Position numbers and translations under genes: made by a program. From the NCBI RefSeq assembly GCF_024171925.1, contig NZ_JAMTCO010000002.1:85986-149985 (forward strand): a stretch of 64,000 bases of DNA. Reading direction: 5' to 3'. The notes under the pieces are model-generated. The model was not told the DNA's origin and made no database searches. It saw only the letters and a list, made by a program, of their open reading frames with translations. Of the stretch, positions 28,257 through 35,793 are shown piece after piece. Source of the stretch: Actinokineospora diospyrosa (GTDB lineage Bacteria > Actinomycetota > Actinomycetes > Mycobacteriales > Pseudonocardiaceae). Within the stretch, counting starts at the first letter, position 1; every line of letters starts with the position of its first letter.

Positions 28257-28553
28257 TCAGTCCTTGCCCATGGCGCGGCGGATCTCGGCGAGCCGGGCCC
28301 GCCCGGCCTCCTCGCGCTCGGCCAGTTGCTCGTCGAGCGACTTGACGTCCGGGCCGGTGCCGCCGATGCCCGCCAGCTCGGTCGACCCGGTGGCGGTGGC
28401 GGCGCGGTTCTCGATGCGCTCGCGCACGTAGTCGAAGCTCGGCACACCCGACTCCGAGTACTGCGCGGCGGGCAGCTCGACCGCGGGGGTGGGGGACGCG
28501 ACGATCTCGGCGTCCACGACGGTCGGGTCGTCGTCGCCCTGGGACGTGCTCAT
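28257..28553 (-). CDS. Hypothetical 98-residue acidic protein
   Basis: The protein is hydrophilic, with an N-terminus rich in Asp/Ser/Thr (MSTSQGDDDPTVVDAEIV) and a C-terminal helical segment LDEQLAEREEAGRARLAEIR. It has no signal peptide or membrane segment. It lies 43 bases downstream of lexA on the same strand and is probably co-transcribed. I do not recognise the family. ATG 28553 has GGAGC upstream. Confidence 0.7.
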   Translation of the reverse strand: MSTSQGDDDPTVVDAEIVASPTPAVELPAAQYSESGVPSFDYVRERIENRAATATGSTELAGIGGTGPDVKSLDEQLAEREEAGRARLAEIRRAMGKD

Positions 28554-28596
28554 CTGGGGTGCTCCTCCGCGGGTCGGGTCACCCCAGCATAGGTCG

Positions 28597-29241
28597 TCAG
28601 ATCGTGCGCAACACCGACACGACGGTGCCCAGGACCACCGCGTTGTCCCCGTCGATCACCTCGTAGGCCGGGTTGCGCGGCTCCAGGTACACGTGCCCGC
28701 CGCGCCGCCGGTACACCTTCACCGTCGCCTCGTCGTCGATCATCGCGGCGACCACCTGACCCGAGTGCGCCTCCGACCCCTGCCGCACGACCACGACGTC
28801 CCCGTCGCAGATCGCCGCGTCCACCATGGAGTCACCGCGCACCCGCAGCGCGAACACCGTGCCCCGCCCGGTGAACTCCCGCGACAGCGTCAACACGTCG
28901 TCGACGTGCTGCTCGGCCGCGATCGGCACACCCGCGGCGATGTCGCCCACCACCGGCACGCTCACCGACCCGTCGGACTCCCGCTCGCGCGGCCCCAGGA
29001 ACGCGCGCACGTCGATCGGCCGCGACACCGAGGTCCCGCGCCGCAGGAAACCCTTGTCCTCCAGGACCGCCAGGTGCCGCGACACCGTCGAGGCCGACCG
29101 CAGCCCCACGGCGTCGCCGATCTCGCGGGTGCTGGGGGAGTAGCCGTGGCGCACCACCCAGTCCCGGATGGCCAGCAGGATCTGCTGCTGCCGCTGCGGC
29201 AGCTCGGCGGCTTCCGCGAAGAACTCGTCGTCGACGATCAC
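28597..29241 (-). CDS. lexA: LexA repressor
   Basis: The 214-residue protein has the LexA winged-helix domain (LPQRQQQILLAIRDWV, YSPSTREIGDAVGL, STVSRHLAVLEDKGFLRR). It also has the self-cleavage site Ala103-Gly104 in DIAAGVPIAAE, with Ser138 in GDSMVDAAICDGD and Lys175 in TVKVYRRR as the catalytic dyad. It should repress the SOS regulon and cleave itself upon RecA activation. GTG 29241 is the likely start. No full SOS box (TCGAAC-N4-GTTCGA) is visible upstream, only a CGAAC half-site at 29242-29246 next to the start. The stop of the degraded NACHT gene is 20 bases upstream. Confidence 0.92.
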   Translation of the reverse strand: MIVDDEFFAEAAELPQRQQQILLAIRDWVVRHGYSPSTREIGDAVGLRSASTVSRHLAVLEDKGFLRRGTSVSRPIDVRAFLGPRERESDGSVSVPVVGDIAAGVPIAAEQHVDDVLTLSREFTGRGTVFALRVRGDSMVDAAICDGDVVVVRQGSEAHSGQVVAAMIDDEATVKVYRRRGGHVYLEPRNPAYEVIDGDNAVVLGTVVSVLRTI

Positions 29242-29261
29242 CGAACGATGATAGTGACCGC

Positions 29262-31342
29262 TCACCCCCGGTCGGTCGGCCAGTCCGCGACCAGCACGAT
29301 CGTCTCGTCCGACCGCGCCTCCCCGGTCGCGCGCCGCCGCAGCAGGGTGACCCCCGCGGCGAAGTCGATCAACCGGACCGCCAGGTCGCCCTTGGTGTAG
29401 CGCACCGCCGCGGACAGGTACAGGCACGCCAGCCGGGCGGTCGTGGCCTGCCGCTCGGTGATCTCCGGCGCGTCGCTCTCGACGGCCCCCGGAGCTCGTG
29501 CAGCACGGTCAACGCCGCGCGGCTCCAGCGGTCGCCGATCTGGCCGGTCACCGCGGCCAGCACCGCCAGCAGCAGCCCGTCCAACGCCTCAGGGGGCGCG
29601 TCCCACCCGCTCCACTTGGTGAACGCCGACCCGTTGAGCCACATCTTGGCGACCGTGCGCTCCGTGACATCGCGGAGCCCCACCGCGAAGGCGAACCCGT
29701 TGTCGCCCTGCCACTGGTCCACCAGCCCGTCGAGCGGACCGATCAGCGGGTGCAGGACCCCGGCCGCCGGGTAGACCCGCTCGACCGCCGCCACCAGCAG
29801 GTCGGCGACCGCGGCGAGGTGGTACGGCATGTCCACCGCCGCCGTGAAGTCCGTGAGCAGCGGCAACCCGCCCTCGAGCGAGGCCACCGAGAGCCAGTCC
29901 TGCCCGGCCCGTTCCTGCACCCGCAGCGCCGCGCGCACCAACCGGTACACCAGTTCGCTGCCCGTGACAGCCTTCGCCCGGCCGCCCTCGACCTGCGTTC
30001 GCGCGGCGCTCACGGCGTGCAGCACCAGCAACAGGAACGCCGACGGCGCGTCCAGGTCGTCGAGCAGCGTGGCCCACAACGACTCCTCGGTCACCAGGTG
30101 GGGCTGCCCGGAGAACGCCCAGACCCCGAGCGCCTGGTCCACCGTCCACACCGGGTGCCCGCCGCGGAACTGGTTCTGGCCCTCCAGTTCCCGTCGCCGG
30201 GGTAATCGGTAGGTCTGGTCGCTGTCGAGCACGGAGTTGAACCACAGGCAGAACTGCTGGGCGCGGTAGCCGGGCACGCCGGAGCAGACGCCGTCGAGGT
30301 CACCGCCCACCGGCTCGCTGACGCCGATCTCCAGCTCGAACAGCCGGTACAGCGACGCGGGGACCGGCCGGTCGGCGATGCGCGTCCCCCGCCGCGGGTG
30401 CGCCCACCCCGCGACGTAGCGGTTGGCCAGGATGGTCGCCGTCGCCCTGCGCTGCTGCGCGGTGGCCTGCTCGAAGCGCTTGGTGTCGAGCAGGTTCGCC
30501 AACTCCTGCCGCAGCGCCGGTTCCAGCGCCAGCGCGTCGCCCTGCTCCAGGCACTTGTAGGCCAGCGACAGCGCGTTCGGCGACCCGGAGATCAGGCACG
30601 CCCGGATGATGTCGTCGGCGTCGGCCTCCGCGGTGTAGAGCAGCGTGGTCTCCTCCCAGTACGCGTCGTCGACCCGGTAGATCAGCTCGTCCAGCTTGTG
30701 CTCGCGGATGTGCGCGGCGGCCAGGTACTCCTGGAACGTCTTGTGCGCGAAGGCGTACAGGCCAGCCTCGCGCTCGACGAGCAGCCCGTTGGACGAGGCG
30801 TCGGCCACCACGTCGGCCGCGGTCAGCGGGGTGGACAGCTTGCGCAGGGTCGGCGCGAACTCGGCGAGCACGTCGTCGCGGCGCAACTCGGTCACCCCGG
30901 CGGTCATCATCCGGAAGGCCAGCGCGCGCAGCATCTGCTCCTTCTTCTCCCCGGCGAGCGCGACCGGGAGCTTCTTGGCCTCCTGCCTGCGCCACAACAT
31001 GACCTGGCAGATCTCCCGGTACAGGTCCGCCCGGCTGCCCGGCAGCGCGCCGCGGAACCGGTGCACGTTGGCGATCATGGTCAGCAGCAGCGGGTTGGCG
31101 GTGAAGTCGGCGAGGCCGGGCGCGCCGTGCAGCTTGTCGAGCAGGTCCGCGCTCAGCTCGTCGGCGCGGGTGTTGACCTCCTCGTCGGTGCCCTCGATGC
31201 TCAACCGCTCCACCGCCCGGTACCAGCGCCGCACGAACCGCTGGACCTGCTTCGGGGTGAACTGCCTGGTCTGCAGCCGCAGCGCGCCCACCAGCGGCGC
31301 GGCGAGGATCCCCTCCAGCCGGTCGGCTCCGCCCCAGCCCAC
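29262..31342 (-). pseudogene. NACHT NTPase remnant: no NTP-binding core, frameshifted
   Basis: The preserved part carries the post-NTPase region of a NACHT protein: FTPKQVQRFVRRWY, FTANPLLLTMIANVHR, YREICQVMLWRRQEAKKLP and FAHKTFQEYLAAAHI, then a long helical region. Walker A and B, expected upstream, are absent; the gene begins in the 69-bp repeat array. Near 29488 (a CCCCC run) the frame breaks. The first frame continues as Arg/Pro-rich sequence to 29369, while the next frame gives a convincing C-terminus (ITERQATTARLACLYLSAAV to VADWPTDRG) ending at 29262. The shift could be a real mutation or a sequencing error; the missing NTPase cannot be. It probably derives from an NLR-like defence protein. 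Confidence 0.8.
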
Positions 31343-31720
31343 CCACCTAGCCCGTGGACACTCGGACGCGACGGTGCCATCCCGGCTGCCGTCAGGTCTG
31401 CCTTAACCACCTGCTCAGCGCGTGGACACTCGGCCCCCTCGGTGCCAGCTGGACTTCCGTCAAGTCCGCCCCAGCCCACCTGCTCAGCGCCTGGACACTC
31501 GGACCCGGCGGTGTCATCTCGGCTGCCGTCAGGTCCGCCCCAACCCACAGTGCCAGCCCCTGGACACTCGGACCCAGCGGTGCCAGCCCGCCCCCCGTCA
31601 GATCCGCCTCAACCCACCTGCTCAGCGCCTGGACACTCGGAAGGTCCGGTGCCATCCCAGCCCGCTCTCGGCTGCCCTGCCAACCCAGCACCTGGACAGT
31701 CGGACTCGCTGGTGCCAACT
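31322..31720. repeat. 69-bp tandem repeat array (five units)
   Basis: Units begin at about 31340, 31409, 31478, 31547 and 31616; three consecutive periods are exactly 69 bases. The consensus contains CTGGACACTCGGACCC and GGTGCCATCCCGGCTGCCGT and ends CCGCCCCAGCCC. Because 69 is divisible by three, both strands stay open through the array, creating spurious ORFs. The array replaces the 5' end of the NACHT remnant and stops at the palindromic element at 31721. The whole interval 31343-32345 has no gene I can support. Confidence 0.88.
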
Positions 31721-31864
31721 GCTCGATGGGGTGGACCTGTTTTGCGTGGGGGGACGACACCCGTAGCGTCGTTCGCAGCAGGGCCATGCTTTTCGGCCCC
31801 TGCTTTGCGGTCCTGCCACGGGTGTCGTAGGGGCCCCGCGCAAAACAGGTCCACCGCATCGAGC
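31721..31864 (-). repeat. Palindromic element, copy 2 (inverted)
   Basis: The left end is GCTCGATGGGGTGGACCTGT and the right end ACAGGTCCACCGCATCGAGC. Reverse-complemented, the interior (GGCAGGACCGCAAAGCAGGG, then GCCGAAAAGCATGGCCCTGC) aligns along its length with copy 1 at 11370-11514. Size 144 bases versus 145. Confidence 0.85.
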
Positions 31865-31893
31865 TTTTCGCATTGTCGCGGATCGGGCCCGAT

Positions 31894-31950
31894 GTTGCCG
31901 CTAGGCAACGAGGCGTCCGATCCCGGTGGCCGAGGTCGCCGCCAGGCGAC
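31894..31950. repeat. Pair of short hairpin repeats
   Basis: GTTGCC-GCTA-GGCAAC (31894-31909) and GTCGCC-GCCA-GGCGAC (31935-31950) lie in two copies of a ~41-base unit followed by GAGGC(C)GTCC. The T-A pair in the first stem is C-G in the second, a compensated change. Confidence 0.65.
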
Positions 31951-32014
31951 GAGGCCGTCCACCGGAGCCGAAGGCCCGAATCCCTTGCCCCGCACCCCCA
32001 GCAACGGCTGACGT

Positions 32015-32103
32015 CAAGATCAACCTGACCGAAAGCCCCCAAATACACAGCCTATCGCGCAGCACCGACACAACGGGAGCAGCAACCAGCACCCTGTGGA
32101 CAA
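32015..32103 (-). repeat. DnaA-box composite repeat, copy D
   Basis: On the minus strand, TTGTCCACA at 32103-32095 is followed 47 bases on by GATAGGCTGTGTATTTGGGG and then GATCTTG at 32021-32015. It is the most diverged of the five copies, 89 bases. Confidence 0.75.
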
Positions 32104-32146
32104 CCAGAACCGTTGTGGACAAACAAACCACCACAACCAGGCCCCG

Positions 32147-32234
32147 CAAGATCATCTGCCACAAGAGCCCCCGATATACAGCCTACCGAGCAAACCCGAC
32201 AGAACCGCAGCAGCAACCAGAGCCCTGTGGACAA
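32147..32234 (-). repeat. DnaA-box composite repeat, copy E
   Basis: On the minus strand, TTGTCCACA at 32234-32226 is followed 47 bases later by GGTAGGCTGTATATCGGGGG and GATCTTG at 32153-32147. It is 88 bases, and its DnaA box is the first of a six-box array. Confidence 0.82.
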
Positions 32235-32330
32235 CAGAAGACGTTGTGGACAACAGAAGAGTTCGTGGACAACAGAATGAGGTCGTGGACAGCAGAAGAG
32301 GTCGTGGACAACAGAAGAGGTTGTGGACGG
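32226..32330 (-). repeat. Array of six DnaA-box-like motifs, 19-20-bp period
   Basis: TGTGGACAA or close variants begin at 32226, 32245, 32264, 32284, 32303 and 32322; intervening sequence is CAGAAGAGGT-like. Two are perfect TTGTCCACA on the minus strand; the others have one or two changes (CGTGGACAA, CGTGGACAG, TGTGGACGG). Two further perfect boxes are at 32095 and 32114. No dnaA, dnaN or AT-rich unwinding region is nearby. Confidence 0.8.
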
Positions 32331-32345
32331 CCACCCCATCACAAC

Positions 32346-34181
32346 TCAGCGAGCATTCACCGCCAGGTCATCCAAGATGAAGTTGGCGACATTCGCCGTA
32401 TCTCCCCACCCGTCAAACCACAACCGCACCGTCTTCCCCGCGAACCCCGACAGATCCACCGTGTACTGCTTGTACCCCGCAGGTGCGCCCTTCGCCGGGA
32501 ATGACGCCAACTCCCGCTCGTCGGTCTGGACCACGAGTCGGTCCCACGTGTCGGGGGAGGCGTTGGTGACCTTGGCCCAGAAGGTGAGCGTCGACCAAGC
32601 GCACTCGCGCGGGATGGTGACCGTCTGGGTGATCTTGTTGCCGAGTGATCCGAAGGTCGGGATCTTCGCCGCCCACGAGCCGGTGCGCGGGGCCTCGGCG
32701 CCGGTGTAGCGGTCGATGTAGTAGCCGCTGGACCACCAGTCGGTGTCGCCGTTCTCGAAGCCGGGGTTGAGGAACTTCTGGCCGCCGCTCGGGCACGTCC
32801 ACCCCGGCGGGACGACCGTCGCCTGGAACCGCACGGTCGTGGTCCGGTTCGCCTTGTCCTTGGCCGACACGGTGATCGTGCTGTTGACCAGGGTCTGCGT
32901 GGGCGTGCCGGAGATCAGTCCGGTGCCCGCGCCGATGCTCGTCCCGGTCGGTAGCCCGGCCGCCGACCAGGTGTAGGGCGCGGTGCCGCCCGCCGCGGAC
33001 AGCTGGATGGTCATCGGTGTCCCGGTCCGCTGCGCGCGGTACCCGGGGTTCGGCACGACCGGGTAGCCGGGCCTGCTGCCGGTGCCGACGATGAGCAGCT
33101 TGTTGGGTGAGCCGGTCCCGGCGTTGGTCACCTTGTTCGGCGTCGCCTCCAGCACGATGTGCGATGCGATCTGCGCTGGGGTGGTTGCCGGGTCGACCGC
33201 GAGCAGCAGTGCCGCCGCCCCGGTGGCGTGCGGCGCGGCCATCGAGGTGCCGCTGATCGTGTTCGTCGCCGACGGGTAGCCCGTCCACGCCGAGGTGATG
33301 TACTCACCCGGCGCGAACAGGTCGACGCAGGTGCCGGTGTTGGAGTACGAGGACCGCGCGTCGCCCTCGCTGGAGGACCCCACGGTGATCGCCTCGGCCG
33401 TCCGCGCGGGCGACTGCGCGCAGGCGTCGCCGTTGTCGTTGCCCGCCGACACGACCGTGCTCACCCCGTCGGCGATCAGCCGCTGGATGGCGCCGTCGAG
33501 CACCGGGTCCGGGTCCCCGCCCAGGCTGAGGTTGGCCACCGCGGGCCCGGACGTGTGATGCGCGATCACCCAGTCGATCCCGGCGACGACCGACTCGGTG
33601 GTGCCGTTGCCCCGGCAGTCGAGGACCTTCACCGCGACCAGCCGCACCCCCTTGGCGACGCCGTGGCCGGTCCCGCCGACGGTCCCCGCGACGTGCGTGC
33701 CGTGGCCGTGGCAGTCCGCGTCCTTGCCGTCGCCGCTGGTGTTGGTGCCCCACACCGCGCGCCCGCCGAAATCGGTGTTCGCGGTGTAGATCCCGGTGTC
33801 GATGATGTAGGCCGTGACGTTCGACGCGGTGGTGTTGTAGGTGTAGGCGTCGTCGAGTTCACCGCCGCTCTGGTCGATCCGGTCCAGCCCCCACGACGGC
33901 GGGTTGGTCTGCGTCGTGTCCGCCCGGACGACCCGGTTCGGCTGGACGCTCGCCACAGCGGGGTCCGCGGCCAGTTCGCGCGCCTGGCGGCCGGTCAGCT
34001 CGGCCGAGAACCCGTTGACCGCGCGGCTGAACGTCCGCTTCGCCTTGGCCGCGTACCGGGTGGGGGAGTGGCCGTCCTTGAGCACGACCAGGTAGTCGTT
34101 CGTGCCCCCTTCCGCCGCCGCGGGCACCATCCCGGCCGATAACGCCGCCACCGCGACCACGAGCGTGAACAGTCTGCGCAC
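32346..34181 (-). CDS. Secreted subtilisin-like serine protease (S8)
   Basis: The protein is about 611 residues from GTG 34181, chosen because GGGGAGG precedes it by six bases; the frame is open to 34214. It has a signal peptide, an I9 propeptide (YLVVLKDGHSPTRYAAKA), and the triad Asp128 in AYIIDTGIY, His160 in CHGHGTHVAGT and Ser313 in SGTSMAAPH. After the catalytic domain comes a putative Ig-like domain (APYTWSAAGLPTGTSIGAGT). The C-terminal ~150 residues form a jelly-roll-like module (FLNPGFENGDTDWWSSGYYI) with likely binding function. It is expected to be exported and self-processed. Confidence 0.93.
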   Translation of the reverse strand: MRRLFTLVVAVAALSAGMVPAAAEGGTNDYLVVLKDGHSPTRYAAKAKRTFSRAVNGFSAELTGRQARELAADPAVASVQPNRVVRADTTQTNPPSWGLDRIDQSGGELDDAYTYNTTASNVTAYIIDTGIYTANTDFGGRAVWGTNTSGDGKDADCHGHGTHVAGTVGGTGHGVAKGVRLVAVKVLDCRGNGTTESVVAGIDWVIAHHTSGPAVANLSLGGDPDPVLDGAIQRLIADGVSTVVSAGNDNGDACAQSPARTAEAITVGSSSEGDARSSYSNTGTCVDLFAPGEYITSAWTGYPSATNTISGTSMAAPHATGAAALLLAVDPATTPAQIASHIVLEATPNKVTNAGTGSPNKLLIVGTGSRPGYPVVPNPGYRAQRTGTPMTIQLSAAGGTAPYTWSAAGLPTGTSIGAGTGLISGTPTQTLVNSTITVSAKDKANRTTTVRFQATVVPPGWTCPSGGQKFLNPGFENGDTDWWSSGYYIDRYTGAEAPRTGSWAAKIPTFGSLGNKITQTVTIPRECAWSTLTFWAKVTNASPDTWDRLVVQTDERELASFPAKGAPAGYKQYTVDLSGFAGKTVRLWFDGWGDTANVANFILDDLAVNAR

Positions 34182-34386
34182 CCCGAACCTCCCCGATCGG
34201 TTGTCTGTCTGCACGCTAGGAATCGCGGGATTGCGCCACCGGTGATCATCGGCGATTCACCGGAATGCGGGCGGCCGTCACTCGATCGGCGGAGCCGCTG
34301 CCCGATCGCGGAAAAGCCCACCCGGGGGATCGGCGGCCGCGTACCCTCGGTGGGGCTGGCCGAGGCGTACCGGGCGGGGTGGCTGA

Positions 34387-35718
34387 ATGGCGGAGTCGGG
34401 GAATCCGGTGCACAACGAGATCGCCCCCGGTGCGGTGATCTCCGGCGATGTCGTGCTCACCGGCTCGGTCGTCGGCGGCATCCACAACTACCACTTCACT
34501 TCGGGCCGCTCCGCGCCGTTCGAGGTGCCCAATATCAGTATGGCGCAGGCCGAGGAATTCTACGAGACCGCGCGCAGGCTCGAATTCGAGTGGGAGGTCG
34601 AGGTCCCGTTCGCGGAGATCCGGGAATTGCTGCACGCGGCGGCGCGCGCTGGTCACGTCGACGCGATGGCCAAGTACGGCCTGATCGTCGAGGGCCGGTT
34701 GCAGGCCATGCTGAGCGGTCGCGAGGCCGACCCGGCGACCCTGGACGTCGACGGGGCCCTGCGGTGGTACACCAGGTCCGCGCACCTCGGCAGCCCCGCG
34801 GGCGCGCTGTACCTGGGTCGGATCTACGAGGAGCACTTCGGCAACCCCGCCGACGCCCTGAAGTGGTACGCGAAAGCCGCCGACGCCGGGGTCGCGGCCG
34901 CCCGTTCCCGGCACGACGGCCTGCGGAGGCGGTTGGAACTCGGCCTCGGTCACCTCGCGGGCAAGAAAGCGTTCAGCACAGCGTCGACCCCGCGGACCGG
35001 AAGGACACCGATGCCCCCGAGAACCGATTTCGACCGCTGGATCGCCACCGAATGGGACAACAGCGAACCCAAAGCCATCGCGTTCTGCCTCGGTCAACTC
35101 GCCGAGACCTGCGGTGGTCCGCACGGCGAGTGGGGAGTGCTCGCCGAACCGGAACAAGTCGCGCTGGTCAAGCATTTCAGCGCACTGCACCCCACGCTGA
35201 TCACCCTTCCCGGGGTGGCGTTCGAGTACCACCAGGGCATCGGCGAGGGGAATCTCCGCGATTTCGCCGCGCGGCTCCTGTCCGGTCAGGTGCCCGATCC
35301 GCACGACTTGGCACCGGTGTGGGCGCGGCAGAAGCGCGAGGGCCGGGTCAGCACCACGCAGTTCTTCTACACCGTCGAACTGACCGTCGACGACTTCGAC
35401 CACTTCACCTCAGTGCTCGACAACATCGTCGACCTCCTGCGTGCCGAGGCGAGCGCCGACCCGGTCCGCCGCGAGTACCAGCTCAAGATCGCGCTCATCC
35501 ACCAGGAACTCCGCCACCGCCGCGAGTCCGCAGTCCCCGCCGCGACCGGGCGCGGCACGTGGGAGTTCTTCCCGCTGTTCACCCCGGAGCAGCTGCAGGA
35601 CGTGCTGGCCCTCGCCGACCGATGCGCAACGGACGCAGCCGCCCCCGCGGACTCCCAAGCCTTCTGGGCCCGCTTCGCCGCGGCCCTGCGCGCCGCACCC
35701 GCCCAGCCGTTCTCCTAG
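34387..35718 (+). CDS. Sel1-repeat protein with amyloid-signalling-like N-terminus
   Basis: The 443-residue protein has at residues 10-37 a pseudo-palindromic Gly/Val pattern, G-A-V-I-S-G-D-V-V-L-T-G-S-V-V-G-G-I-H, resembling bacterial amyloid signalling sequences that link NLR-type NTPases to effectors. Sel1/TPR-like repeats follow (DVDGALRWYTRSAHLGSPAG, NPADALKWYAKAADAGVAAA). The C-terminal ~230 residues (DFDRWIATEWDNSEPKAIAF onward) are unrecognised and could be an effector or adaptor domain. A GGGGTGG ribosome site precedes ATG 34387. Its stop codon TAG is the first CTAG of a repeat element at 35715-35793. It lies 3 kb from the NACHT remnant. Confidence 0.72.
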   Translation: MAESGNPVHNEIAPGAVISGDVVLTGSVVGGIHNYHFTSGRSAPFEVPNISMAQAEEFYETARRLEFEWEVEVPFAEIRELLHAAARAGHVDAMAKYGLIVEGRLQAMLSGREADPATLDVDGALRWYTRSAHLGSPAGALYLGRIYEEHFGNPADALKWYAKAADAGVAAARSRHDGLRRRLELGLGHLAGKKAFSTASTPRTGRTPMPPRTDFDRWIATEWDNSEPKAIAFCLGQLAETCGGPHGEWGVLAEPEQVALVKHFSALHPTLITLPGVAFEYHQGIGEGNLRDFAARLLSGQVPDPHDLAPVWARQKREGRVSTTQFFYTVELTVDDFDHFTSVLDNIVDLLRAEASADPVRREYQLKIALIHQELRHRRESAVPAATGRGTWEFFPLFTPEQLQDVLALADRCATDAAAPADSQAFWARFAAALRAAPAQPFS

Positions 35719-35793
35719 TGGTGCGACCCAGAACGTCGACCGTGCCTCGACCCACTTGGCGGCGTTCTGAGTCGAGCTGAGTCGAGCCACTAG
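35715..35793 (-). repeat. CTAG-ended terminal-inverted-repeat element, short copy
   Basis: It begins CTAGTGGTGCGACCCAGAAC and ends GAGTCGAGCCACTAG. Compared with the 167-bp copy at 59034-59200 (inverse orientation), ~90 internal bases are missing between two CGTT tetramers, and the ten bases CTGAGTCGAG are doubled. The terminal TAG triplets form the stop codons of both the Sel1 gene (plus) and the TetR gene (minus). Confidence 0.85.

Noticed and set aside
29241..29257. LexA SOS box upstream of lexA
   Set aside because: Only a CGAAC half-site is present; the expected GTTCG partner four bases away is missing.
31322..31720. CRISPR array
   Set aside because: The 69-base units repeat along their whole length with no unique spacers, and no cas genes are in the window.
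30398..32011. Long plus-strand ORF over the NACHT remnant and the 69-bp array
   Set aside because: It is the antisense shadow of the NACHT coding sequence; it stays open across the array only because 69 is a multiple of three.
32095..32330. Chromosomal origin of replication (cluster of DnaA boxes)
   Set aside because: No dnaA, dnaN, rpmH or AT-rich region flanks it, boxes are in one regular short-period array on one strand, and the array looks like slippage of a repeat that contains the box.
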